64,000 bases of DNA. Origin: AC-32 sp963746155 (GTDB lineage: Bacteria; Actinomycetota; Thermoleophilia; Gaiellales; Gaiellaceae). How positions within the stretch are numbered: position 1 is the stretch's first letter; each line of letters opens with the position of its first letter. The notes under the pieces were generated by a model. It was given only the letters and a program-made list of their open reading frames with translations. It searched no databases and was not told the origin of the DNA. Where the stretch lies: assembly GCA_963746155.1 (NCBI GenBank), contig CAVVAB010000010.1:310001-374000 (forward strand). Reading direction: 5' to 3'. Positions 32,997-40,599 of the stretch are shown piece after piece. A program made the position numbers and the translations under genes.

Positions 32997-34760
32997 ATGG
33001 GCCGCGCCCTCGCCCTCGCCCTCGTCGTCGCGGCGGCGCTCGCGGCTCCGGCGCTGGCCGGCGCCGACAAGAAGCCAGCACAGCTTCCGCTCCAGCCGCC
33101 TGAGCCGCGGCTGGCCAAGGCTGAGGCGACGCAGATCTTCCTCTCGGACTCGAAGGTCGAGTCGTGGCTCGACCGCTACCCGCGCAAGGGGCGCATCACC
33201 GAGGCGACCTACAAGGACGGCACGTGGACCGTGAAGGTGTGGTCGGGGCCCGCCGGCGAGATCGCGACGGGCCGCGTCGACGACCACAGCGGAGCGGTGA
33301 CCGAGGCGTGGACCGGCCCGCAGGTCGCGTGGAAGATGGCGCGCGGCACTCCAGGCGCGTTCGGCGGCACCGAGATCAACAAGACCGCCCTCTGGCTCGT
33401 CTTCTGCGCGCTCTTCTTCTTCGGCCTCGCCGACCTGCGCCGCCCGCTCAGCATGCGGAACCTCGACCTGATCGCGATGCTCTCGTTCTCGGTCTCGCTC
33501 TGGTACTTCAACCGCGGCGACATCTTCACGAGCGTGCCGCTCGCCTACCCGCCGCTCGTCTACCTGCTCGTGCGCATGGTCTGGGCCGCGTGGCGGGGAC
33601 GGCTCGCGCCGAGGTCGGCGCCCGTGTGGCCGGTGTGGGTCCTCGCGGTTGCGACGGTCTTCACCGCCGGCTTCCGCGTCGGGCTCAACGCCAGCTCGTC
33701 GAACGTGATCGACGTCGGCTACTCGGGCGTGATCGGCGCCGAGCGGATCGCGCACGGCCAGTCGCCCTACGGCAACTTCCCGATCGAGGGGACGCTGAAG
33801 GCCTGCGGCCAGGCCGACGCCGACGGCGAGATCAGGGAGCGCGTCCAGACGAACGGCCGCTGCGAGTCGGCGAACCCCCAGGGCGACACCTACGGCCCGG
33901 TCGCATACGAGGCGTACCTGCCCGGCTATCTGATCAAGGGGTGGAGCGGGAAGTGGGACGACCTTCCCGCCGCGCACGTGAGCTCGGTCATGTTCGACCT
34001 GCTCTGCCTCGCCGGCCTTGCGCTCGTCGGGCTGCGCTTCGGCGGCCAGCGGCTGGCGGTGACGCTCGCGTTCGCCTGGGTCGCGTACCCCTTCACGCAG
34101 TACGTCTCGAACTCGAACACGAACGACGCGCTGCCACCGCTGTTCCTGATCTGGGGGTTCTGGCTCATCACGTCGCCCTGGGCGCGCGGCGCGGCGGTCG
34201 CGCTGTCCGGGTGGACGAAGTTCGCGTCGCTGCTGCTGGCGCCGCTCTGGGCTTCCTACCCCGACGCAGTCGGCCAGGCGCGGTCGAAGCTCGCGTTCGT
34301 CGCGGCGTTCGTCGCGGCGACGCTGGCTGCGTTCTCGATCCTCCTGCTCGAGCCGAGCCCGGTCCACGCGGCGCACGAGTTCTGGACGCGGACGCTCGGC
34401 TGGCAGATCGGGCGCGACTCGCCGTTCTCGATCTGGGACTGGCGGCAGTACCACGCGGGCCTTCCCGACCTGCACGTGCTCCAGCGGGTGCTGGAGATCG
34501 CCCTCATGCTCGGCGCGATCGCTACGTACTTCGTGCCGAGGCGGAAGTCACCGCTCCAGCTCGCGGCGCTCACGGCCGCGCTGCTGATCGGCTTCCAGAT
34601 CGTGCTGACGCACTGGTTCTACCTCTACCTGCCCTGGTTCTTCCCGTTTGCCGCCTTCGCCGTGCTCGCGCCGGCCGCCGCTCGCGCCAGGGCGCCCGCT
34701 CCCCAACCGGTGCAGCCGCCGATCGCCGAGGGCCGCGTCGGCGGAGCGCCCGCGTCCTGA
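32997..34760 (+). CDS. GT87/DUF2029-like polytopic membrane protein with extracytoplasmic N-terminal domain
   Basis: 587 residues. A signal-peptide-like start (LALALVVAAALAAPALAGA) is followed by a soluble domain of about 110 residues (FLSDSKVESWLDRYPRKGRI and GTWTVKVWSGPAGE, PepSY-like). About eleven helices follow, with an outward loop holding GVIGAERIAHGQSPYGNFP. The Gly-x-Pro-Tyr loop and NTNDALPPLFLIWGFWLI are reminiscent of polyprenyl-phosphate-dependent glycosyltransferases. It pairs with the similar gene at 34808. Donor and acceptor are unknown. Confidence 0.6.
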   Translation: MGRALALALVVAAALAAPALAGADKKPAQLPLQPPEPRLAKAEATQIFLSDSKVESWLDRYPRKGRITEATYKDGTWTVKVWSGPAGEIATGRVDDHSGAVTEAWTGPQVAWKMARGTPGAFGGTEINKTALWLVFCALFFFGLADLRRPLSMRNLDLIAMLSFSVSLWYFNRGDIFTSVPLAYPPLVYLLVRMVWAAWRGRLAPRSAPVWPVWVLAVATVFTAGFRVGLNASSSNVIDVGYSGVIGAERIAHGQSPYGNFPIEGTLKACGQADADGEIRERVQTNGRCESANPQGDTYGPVAYEAYLPGYLIKGWSGKWDDLPAAHVSSVMFDLLCLAGLALVGLRFGGQRLAVTLAFAWVAYPFTQYVSNSNTNDALPPLFLIWGFWLITSPWARGAAVALSGWTKFASLLLAPLWASYPDAVGQARSKLAFVAAFVAATLAAFSILLLEPSPVHAAHEFWTRTLGWQIGRDSPFSIWDWRQYHAGLPDLHVLQRVLEIALMLGAIATYFVPRRKSPLQLAALTAALLIGFQIVLTHWFYLYLPWFFPFAAFAVLAPAAARARAPAPQPVQPPIAEGRVGGAPAS

Positions 34761-34807
34761 ACGCCAACTCGACAAACGGGTCGACGCGCACGACCAGCCC
34801 GCCCCGC

Positions 34808-36016
34808 ATGTTCGTCCGCAGGCGCCCGAACGTCGTCTACGTGGCGCTCGCGACGCTGCTCGTGTCGTTCACGCTGCTCCACTTCGGCTTCTACCAGCAC
34901 CGCCTGATCCGGGACACGATCGAGTACCACCGCTACGGAACGGCGATGGTCGACGGCCAGGTGCCCTACCGGGACTTCCGGATCGAGTACCCGCCAGGCG
35001 CGCTCCCGGCGTTCGCTGTGCCCGCGATCGGGAAGCCGGGCTTCGACCGGTACGAGAGCTGGTTCCAGGTGCTGATGGGGCTCTGCGCCGGGGCCGCGGT
35101 GCTGGCGATGGCATACGCGCTGCGCTCGCTGCGTGCCTCGCGGGAGCACATGGCCGGCGCGCTTCTCTTCTTCGCGCTGGCTCCGCTCGTGCTGGGCTCC
35201 GTGATCATCTACCGCTACGACCTCTGGCCGGCTGCGCTCGCAGTCGCGGGGCTGGCCGCGATCGTCTCCGGGAGGCAGCGGCTCGGGTTCGCCGTGCTCG
35301 GCCTCGGCTTCGCCGCGAAGCTGTTTCCGGTCCTGCTCGTCCCGCCCGCGCTCGCGTACGTCTGGCGGACGCGCGGCCGCCGTGAGGCGCTCGCCTGCCT
35401 CGCGTGGGCGGGCGGGGTGGCCGCGGCGGTGATCGTGCCGTTTCTCCTGCTCTCTCCAGACGGGCTCTGGTCGAGCATCTCGCGCCAGGCCGGACGGCCT
35501 CTCCAGATCGAGAGCCTCGGCTCGGCGGCGCTGCTCGCGGCGCATCAGGTCGGAGGGCTCGACCTGGACGTCGTGACGAGCCACGGCTCGCAGAACCTCG
35601 CCGGGTCGCTCCCCGACGCGCTCGGCGCCGTGGAGACCGTGCTGCTCGTCGGCGCCCTGCTCGGCATCTGGGCGCTGGCCGTCGTAGCACCGCCGACGCC
35701 GGACCGCCTCGTCCGCTACGCCGCCGCCTCGGTCACCGCGTTCGTCGCGTTCGGGAAGGTGCTCTCGCCGCAGTTCATGATCTGGCTGATCCCGCTCGTG
35801 CCGCTCGTCCGCGGCCGGCGGGGGCTGCTCGCCTCGGCGCTGCTCGCGCTCGCGTTACTCCTGACCCAGCTCTGGTTCCCGATCCGCTACTGGGACCTCG
35901 TGCTCCACCTGAAGGCGTTCCCGTCCTGGGCGGTGGTCGCGCGAGATCTCGTGCTGCTGGCGCTGCTCGCGGTGCTGCTCGTCAGGGGACCGAGACCCGA
36001 ACCGGCTCGCAGCTGA
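34808..36016 (+). CDS. GT87/DUF2029-like membrane glycosyltransferase
   Basis: A 402-residue polytopic protein with about ten helices. The first loop, DTIEYHRYGTAMVDGQVPYR then DFRIEYPPGALP, is the conserved D-x-x-x-Y ... G-x-x-PY ... YPP motif of the GT87 (mannosyltransferase, GT-C fold) family. FVAFGKVLSPQFMIWLIPLV near the C-terminus is equally typical. It is probably an integral-membrane sugar transferase using a polyprenyl-phosphate donor. ATG 34808 precedes MFVRRRPNVVYVALATLLV. A CTG at 34757 is also in frame. The 3' end overlaps the convergent ymdB gene by 35 bases. Confidence 0.72.
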   Translation: MFVRRRPNVVYVALATLLVSFTLLHFGFYQHRLIRDTIEYHRYGTAMVDGQVPYRDFRIEYPPGALPAFAVPAIGKPGFDRYESWFQVLMGLCAGAAVLAMAYALRSLRASREHMAGALLFFALAPLVLGSVIIYRYDLWPAALAVAGLAAIVSGRQRLGFAVLGLGFAAKLFPVLLVPPALAYVWRTRGRREALACLAWAGGVAAAVIVPFLLLSPDGLWSSISRQAGRPLQIESLGSAALLAAHQVGGLDLDVVTSHGSQNLAGSLPDALGAVETVLLVGALLGIWALAVVAPPTPDRLVRYAAASVTAFVAFGKVLSPQFMIWLIPLVPLVRGRRGLLASALLALALLLTQLWFPIRYWDLVLHLKAFPSWAVVARDLVLLALLAVLLVRGPRPEPARS

Positions 36017-36761
36017 GGGCCCGGCCCTCGGCGTCGCACTCGACGAGCACGCCCTCGATCCGGACGTCGCCGCCGGCCGGCTCGAACCGGACCGGCATCC
36101 CCGTCCGCATCCGCTCGATCGCGAGCTCGGCCTTGACGCCGATCACCGAGTCGTGCGGCCCGGTCATCCCCGCGTCGGTGATCGCGGCGGTCCCTCCGGG
36201 CTGCACGCGCGCGTCGTTCGTCTGGATGTGCGTGTGCGTGCCGATCACCGCGGTCACGAGCCCGTCGAGCAGCCGCGCGGCCGCGACCTTCTCGCTCGTC
36301 GCCTCGCCGTGGAAGTCGACCACGACGATCCTCGCCATCGAGCGCGCCTCCTCGACGAGCGGCTCGAGCACCTCGAACGGGCTCACGGGCGTGTTCATGA
36401 AGAGACTGCCCTGGACGTTCGCGACCGCGACCGGAGTCCCGTCTTCCGCCTCCACGACGACGAGCCCTCGCCCGGGCGCCTTCATGGAGAGGTTGGCGGG
36501 GCGCACGATCCGATCCGAGCTCTCGAGGTAGGGCGCGATCTCGCGCCGCCGCCAGACGTGGTTGCCGAGCGTGAGGACGTCGGCGCCCGCGCGGAGCAGC
36601 CGGTCGGCGAGACGGGGTGTCACGCCGGCGCCGTCGGCGACGTTCTCGGCGTTGACGATGCAGAAGCCGGCCCCGAGCTCGTCCTTCAGCTTCGGCAGGC
36701 GCTCCTCGACGGCCGCGCGGCCGGGCGCGCCGAAGACGTCAGCGATGAAGAGGATCTTCAG
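35982..36761 (-). CDS. ymdB: YmdB family metallophosphoesterase with apparent CTG start
   Basis: A 259-residue Calcineurin-fold phosphodiesterase (TIGR00282 type, active on 2',3'-cAMP in relatives). Ligand motifs are LKILFIADVFGAPGR (metal Asp), FCIVNAENVADGAG, VLTLGNHVW (Asn-His), VVDFHGEATSEK and VIGTHTHIQTND. The conserved N-terminus begins at CTG 36761, with TAGGA as a Shine-Dalgarno a few bases before. No ATG, GTG or TTG exists in frame until well inside the fold (GTG 36623). The full length from CTG equals the family norm. It lies 7 bases after the M23-like gene, in the same direction. Confidence 0.87.
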   Translation of the reverse strand: MKILFIADVFGAPGRAAVEERLPKLKDELGAGFCIVNAENVADGAGVTPRLADRLLRAGADVLTLGNHVWRRREIAPYLESSDRIVRPANLSMKAPGRGLVVVEAEDGTPVAVANVQGSLFMNTPVSPFEVLEPLVEEARSMARIVVVDFHGEATSEKVAAARLLDGLVTAVIGTHTHIQTNDARVQPGGTAAITDAGMTGPHDSVIGVKAELAIERMRTGMPVRFEPAGGDVRIEGVLVECDAEGRALSCEPVRVSVP

Positions 36762-36768
36762 GACGTTC

Positions 36769-37551
36769 CTACGGGTACGCGAGCGCGGCGGCGGGGTGGA
36801 CCGAGACGGCCACGTGGTTGCCGGCGTCCTGGGTGTAGCGGGAGAGCGCCTGGCCCTCGACGCCGGTGAAGTTGAGGACCGTGCCGATCTTCGAGGTGGT
36901 CGAGCCGACCGACGAGCCGACCGTCAGGCTCGGGTCGAGGCGCAGGTGTGTGAGCGAGACGACGAGCGACGGGTCTGCGCTCGGCTGGATGTCGATCCGC
37001 GAGCCGTAGGCCTTGCCTGCGAGGACGTAGGGCGTGATCCCGACGATCGTCCCGTCCACGGGCGAGTAGACGTCGGTTCCCGGAGCGGCGCCCACGTCGA
37101 GCGCGGCCGTCTGCGGACCGGTGCCGCCCTCGAGCACGTAGTAGCGCAGCCCGGTCTGGCCGCCGCCGAAGAGCTTGTGCGTGACGCGGCTGACGATGCC
37201 CCGGTTGCTCTGGTGGCCGATCGGGTCGAGCGGGAGAGCTCCGTCGCCGGAGGCGTGGTAGGCGATCGCGGTGACGCGGTTCTGCGCGATCGGCAGCTCG
37301 AGCCGGAGCGCGCCGTTCATCGCGATCACCTGCGGCTGCGGCGGCCCTGAGGGCAGGAGCCGGGTCGCGGGAGCCGGCGCGGTCGCGGTGATCGGTGCGC
37401 TTCCGCGCGATCCGAACGCCGTCAGAAGCAGCGTGATGAGCGCGACTGCGGCCAGGAGGAGGAGGCCCACCAGGCGCCTCTTCCGGCGTGCAGCGGCCGT
37501 CTCCGCCCGCCGTCGTCGCACGGCAAGTGCGTGCCCGGTGGGTGCAGACAT
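36769..37551 (-). CDS. M23/LytM-like peptidase-fold protein lacking obvious zinc ligands
   Basis: 260 residues. A basic N-terminus and one membrane anchor (LVGLLLLAAVALITLLLTAF) put the rest outside the membrane. The C-terminal 130 residues follow the LytM order: LDVGAAPGTDVYSPVDGTIV, the glycine-rich turn and SLTHLRLDPSLTVGSSVG. In place of the HxH zinc motif there is NHVAVSVHP, and the first His before the Asp (LDVGA) is missing. The metallopeptidase site is therefore probably dead, and a binding or regulatory role in cell-wall turnover is more likely. ATG 37551 has TACGGT 7 bases upstream. Confidence 0.65.
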   Translation of the reverse strand: MSAPTGHALAVRRRRAETAAARRKRRLVGLLLLAAVALITLLLTAFGSRGSAPITATAPAPATRLLPSGPPQPQVIAMNGALRLELPIAQNRVTAIAYHASGDGALPLDPIGHQSNRGIVSRVTHKLFGGGQTGLRYYVLEGGTGPQTAALDVGAAPGTDVYSPVDGTIVGITPYVLAGKAYGSRIDIQPSADPSLVVSLTHLRLDPSLTVGSSVGSTTSKIGTVLNFTGVEGQALSRYTQDAGNHVAVSVHPAAALAYP

Positions 37552-37558
37552 TGGCGGG

Positions 37559-37564
37559 ACCGTA
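37559..37564 (-). promoter_or_regulatory. -10 hexamer TACGGT for the M23-like and ymdB genes
   Basis: On the minus strand TACGGT ends 7 bases before ATG 37551. Confidence 0.42.
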
Positions 37565-37697
37565 ACGAAGGCGCGCTCCCGCCGCAATGCGGGACCCGAC
37601 TCGGCGGGGCTCGGCTGCAGCGCCAGCGCTCCGTCAGACTCGAAGTCCCAGTCCCACGCAGGCGGCCGCACGCTCCGAAGCGGTACGACGCGCGCGC

Positions 37698-37703
37698 TAC
37701 GAT
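37698..37703 (+). promoter_or_regulatory. -10 hexamer TACGAT that decides the AI-2E transporter start
   Basis: TACGAT ends 7 bases before ATG 37711 and overlaps the alternative ATG 37702, which argues for 37711 as the start. Confidence 0.42.
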
Positions 37704-37710
37704 GCCGCTC

Positions 37711-38937
37711 ATGGCCGGGCCTCCCGCCGAGGCCGCGAAGATCCAGATCCCACGCTGGATTCAGCTCGTTGGTCTCCCCATCCTGCTGCTCTTTCTGTGG
37801 GTCGTGGTGGGAGCGGCGCGTCACGTCGTCTTCCTGTTCCTCGTCGCGTCGCTGATCGCGTTCCTGCTGAACCCGATCGTCCGTGCGCTGACCCGAGCCA
37901 AGATCCCGCGAGGCTTCGGTGTCGCGCTCGTGTATCTGGCGTTCGCCGTCATCGCTCTCGCCGCGGCCGCCGCGCTCGGCACGGTGGTGGTGAACCAGGC
38001 GAAGACGAGCACGACCCGCGTGAACGACTACTTTACGGTCGAGCACGGACAGGCCCAGCAGACGCACGCGGATCGCGACGTCGACCGCCTGCAGCACTGG
38101 CTGAACGCCCACCGGCTCAGCTCGATCAAGATCCGGAAGCAGGGCCACGACCTCGTCGACAAGGTTCAGAAGAAGGACGTCTCCAAGTACACGGGCAAGG
38201 CGCTCGACTTCGTCGAGGGCGCGGCGGTCAGCACGATCAAGTTCCTCTTCAGCCTGGTACTCGTGATCGTTGTTTCGATCTACGTGCTGCTCGACATGCC
38301 GCGGCTGAAACGCGCCGTGGACCGGCGGTTCCCGCCGCGTCCCGGCTCGCCGTCGCTGCTGCCGCGGATCGAGAAGGCGCTGGCGAGCTACGTCCGCGGG
38401 CAGTTCCTGCTCTCGCTGATCATCGGGACGAGCGCCGGGTTGGGCATGTGGATCCTCGGCATCACCGGTCTGGTCCCGGGAGCCGACCGGTACGCGGTCC
38501 TGTTCGGCGCGTGGGTCGCGGTGACCGAGGTGATCCCGTACCTCGGGCCGTGGCTCGGCGCGGTGCCGCCGATCGTGTACGCGATCGTCGTCCACCCCCT
38601 AGGCGCGGTGTGGGTCACGCTGCTCTTCCTCGGGATCCACCAGGTCGAGGGACACGTCGTGGTGCCGAATGTGATGGGCAGCGCGCTGCGGCTGCACCCG
38701 CTGCTCGTCATCTTCGGGCTGCTGGCCGGGGGCGAGGTCTACGGGCTCGCAGGCGCGCTGATCGCGCTGCCGCTGCTGGCGGCCGGTCGGGCGATCTGGG
38801 AGTTCTTCGGCGAGCGCGTCGTGCTGGAGCCGTGGCGGGAAGGCGGGGCCCTTCCGGTCGAGGTGGAGACCGAGGAGACGAGACCGGTGGCTCCGGTCCC
38901 GCCCTCCGAGGATCCACCCGCTGCGGCCAGCCGGTGA
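37711..38937 (+). CDS. AI-2E family transporter
   Basis: A 408-residue polytopic membrane protein. The helix layout is that of the AI-2E (TqsA/PerM) family: two N-terminal helices (LPILLLFLWVVVGA and VVFLFLVASLIAFLLNPIVR), a third, a long soluble insert (about 85-160), then five more. The diagnostic stretch ASYVRGQFLLSLIIGTSAGL and the late FLGIHQVEGHVVVPNVMGS are clear. Relatives export signals or act as Na+/H+ antiporters, so the substrate here is open. The C-terminus is a Pro/Glu-rich cytosolic tail. Confidence 0.85.
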   Translation: MAGPPAEAAKIQIPRWIQLVGLPILLLFLWVVVGAARHVVFLFLVASLIAFLLNPIVRALTRAKIPRGFGVALVYLAFAVIALAAAAALGTVVVNQAKTSTTRVNDYFTVEHGQAQQTHADRDVDRLQHWLNAHRLSSIKIRKQGHDLVDKVQKKDVSKYTGKALDFVEGAAVSTIKFLFSLVLVIVVSIYVLLDMPRLKRAVDRRFPPRPGSPSLLPRIEKALASYVRGQFLLSLIIGTSAGLGMWILGITGLVPGADRYAVLFGAWVAVTEVIPYLGPWLGAVPPIVYAIVVHPLGAVWVTLLFLGIHQVEGHVVVPNVMGSALRLHPLLVIFGLLAGGEVYGLAGALIALPLLAAGRAIWEFFGERVVLEPWREGGALPVEVETEETRPVAPVPPSEDPPAAASR

Positions 38938-38963
38938 CGGCGGCCTCGGGCGCCTGGGGCGCG

Positions 38964-38969
38964 TAGATT
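38964..38969 (+). promoter_or_regulatory. -10 hexamer TAGATT for hemB
   Basis: TAGATT ends 6 bases before GTG 38976. Confidence 0.45.
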
Positions 38970-38975
38970 GTCCGC

Positions 38976-39938
38976 GTGAGCACCTACCCCTTCACGCGGC
39001 TGCGGCGGTTCCGGCGAAGCGACCGGCTGCGCTCGCTCGTGCGCGAGACGCGCCTCGACCTCGACGACTTCGTCTTCCCGCTCTTCGTCGGCCCGGCGAC
39101 CGAGCCGAACCCGGACCTGCCCGCGCTCGGCCGCCACGCGGTCGAGGATCTCGGCACGGAGGCTTCAGAGCTCGAGCGGCTCGGCGTGCGCGCCGTGCTC
39201 CTGTTCGGGATCCCGCACGAGAAGGACGCGGAGGGCTCCGGCGCCTGGGAGGAGGACGGCGTCGTCCAGCAGGCGCTGCGCGCGCTCCGCGAGGCCTCGC
39301 CGGGCCTGCTCCTGCTGACCGACGTCTGCCTCTGCGAGTACACCTCGCACGGCCATTGCGGCGTTCTCGACGGCGAGGAGATCGACAACGACGCGACGCT
39401 CGACCTTCTCTCGCGCACCGCGCTCAGCCACGTCGAGGCCGGCGCCGACGCCGTCTGCCCGAGCGACATGATGGACGGCAGGGTTGGCGCGATCCGCTCC
39501 GCGCTCGACGAGGCGGGACGGGAGCAGACGCCGATCGTCTCGTACGCGGCCAAGTACGCGTCCGCGTTCTACGGACCGTTCCGCGAGGCGGCCGCGTCGG
39601 CGCCCACGTTCGGCGACCGGCGCGGCTACCAGCTGGATCCGGCGAACGTCCGTGAGGCGCTACGCGAGTGCGAGTTGGACGTGCGCGAGGGAGCGGACGC
39701 GCTGATCGTCAAGCCGGCTTTGCCGAACCTCGACGTGATCCGGGCGGTGCGCGAGCGCTTCGACCTGCCCGTCGGCGCGTACAACGTCTCGGGTGAGTAC
39801 GCGATGGTGAAGGCCTCCGGCGCGCGCGGCTGGATCGACGAGCGGCAAGCCGCGGTCGAGTCGCTGACGGCGATTGTCCGGGCAGGTGCCGACCTGGTCG
39901 TCTCCTACTGGACGAAGGAGCTCGCGACCTGGTTGTAG
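38976..39938 (+). CDS. hemB: Delta-aminolevulinic acid dehydratase (porphobilinogen synthase)
   Basis: Condenses two 5-aminolevulinates to porphobilinogen in tetrapyrrole synthesis. The 320-residue protein has the zinc-binding cysteine cluster CLCEYTSHGHCG (C118, C120, C128). The Schiff-base lysines are K193 in SYAAKYASAFYGPFR and K246 in IVKPALPNLD. The C-terminal YNVSGEYAMVKASGARGWID is standard. Haem made here would serve the cytochromes encoded 6 kb downstream. Its 3' end overlaps the next gene by about 10 bases. Confidence 0.95.
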   Translation: MSTYPFTRLRRFRRSDRLRSLVRETRLDLDDFVFPLFVGPATEPNPDLPALGRHAVEDLGTEASELERLGVRAVLLFGIPHEKDAEGSGAWEEDGVVQQALRALREASPGLLLLTDVCLCEYTSHGHCGVLDGEEIDNDATLDLLSRTALSHVEAGADAVCPSDMMDGRVGAIRSALDEAGREQTPIVSYAAKYASAFYGPFREAAASAPTFGDRRGYQLDPANVREALRECELDVREGADALIVKPALPNLDVIRAVRERFDLPVGAYNVSGEYAMVKASGARGWIDERQAAVESLTAIVRAGADLVVSYWTKELATWL

Positions 39939-40414
39939 CCGCGCATCCCTGGGAGACGATCGTCCAGGAGGCGGCTCGTGAGAGCTCGCTCTGGGCCGAG
40001 GCCCTGCGCCCCGAGGGCGAGCGTGAGCTGGAGCCGGTCTTTTCGCCGCTCGCCGAGGAGCGGTACAGCCTCGGGCTCGAGACGATCTACGAGGGCTACC
40101 TCCTCCATTTCGGGCGGTCGCGCCTGTTCGCTCCCGCGGACGAGGACACGGCGCTCCTGCTCGGCGACTACCTCTATGCGCACGGCCTGGTGCGGGTCGC
40201 CGAGGCGGGGAAGGTCGAGGCCGTGGCCGACCTCGCCGCACTGATCTCCATCTGCGCGCAGCTCCGCGCCGACGAGCTTCCGGGCGACGGCGAGGCCTGG
40301 GCGGCGACAGCGTCGACGCTCGGCGAAGGGCCCGAGGCGCGGGACGCATGGGCCGGCGGCGGCGCCGAGCCGGTCGAGCGCGCCCTCGAGGCTCACCGGC
40401 GCCTGGTCGGTTAA
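39929..40414 (+). CDS. Conserved hypothetical protein with probable CTG start
   Basis: About 161 residues, soluble and acidic (AAHPWETIVQEAARESSLW, LAEERYSLGLETIYEGYLLH, DEDTALLLGDYLYAHGLVRV). I do not recognise the family. The coding frame is convincing (strong G/C bias at the third codon position, no stops), but no ATG, GTG or TTG occurs in frame before 40190. CTG 39929, inside the hemB end, has AAGGAG 8 bases upstream, an ideal Shine-Dalgarno spacing, and would couple translation to hemB. Confidence 0.6.
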   Translation: MVVAAHPWETIVQEAARESSLWAEALRPEGERELEPVFSPLAEERYSLGLETIYEGYLLHFGRSRLFAPADEDTALLLGDYLYAHGLVRVAEAGKVEAVADLAALISICAQLRADELPGDGEAWAATASTLGEGPEARDAWAGGGAEPVERALEAHRRLVG

Positions 40415-40417
40415 AGT
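40412..40417 (+). promoter_or_regulatory. -10 hexamer TAAAGT for the 51-residue membrane protein
   Basis: TAAAGT ends 9 bases before ATG 40427 and overlaps the TAA stop of the upstream gene. Confidence 0.38.
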
Positions 40418-40426
40418 CGGGCCGCG

Positions 40427-40582
40427 ATGGCGCTTCTCGCTTACCTCCTCCCGCTGGCGGCCCAGACGGCCGCCGAGGAGGGCAAGAAGGTGATCACGGC
40501 GATGCTCGTCGTCGGCCTGATCTTCGTCGGCGTCATCGCGCTCGGCCAGCTGACTCACTGGCTGCGCCACCGAAACCAGTAG
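40427..40582 (+). CDS. Small single-helix membrane protein (51 residues)
   Basis: The frame ATG 40427 to TAG 40582 encodes a protein with a short hydrophobic N-terminus (LLAYLLPLAAQ), an acidic-basic bridge (TAAEEGKKVITA) and one clear helix (MLVVGLIFVGVIALGQLTHW) followed by a basic tail (RHRNQ). Codon use is like its neighbours and TAAAGT lies 9 bases upstream. The function is unknown. It is too short for most gene finders. Confidence 0.5.
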   Translation: MALLAYLLPLAAQTAAEEGKKVITAMLVVGLIFVGVIALGQLTHWLRHRNQ

Positions 40583-40599
40583 CGTCGGGCGGCTTGCCG

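Noticed and set aside
34757..34807. CTG 34757 (CTGA overlap) as the start of the second GT87-like gene
   Set aside because: ATG 34808 is available directly before the conserved membrane N-terminus, and the extra 17 residues are polar and unlike the family.
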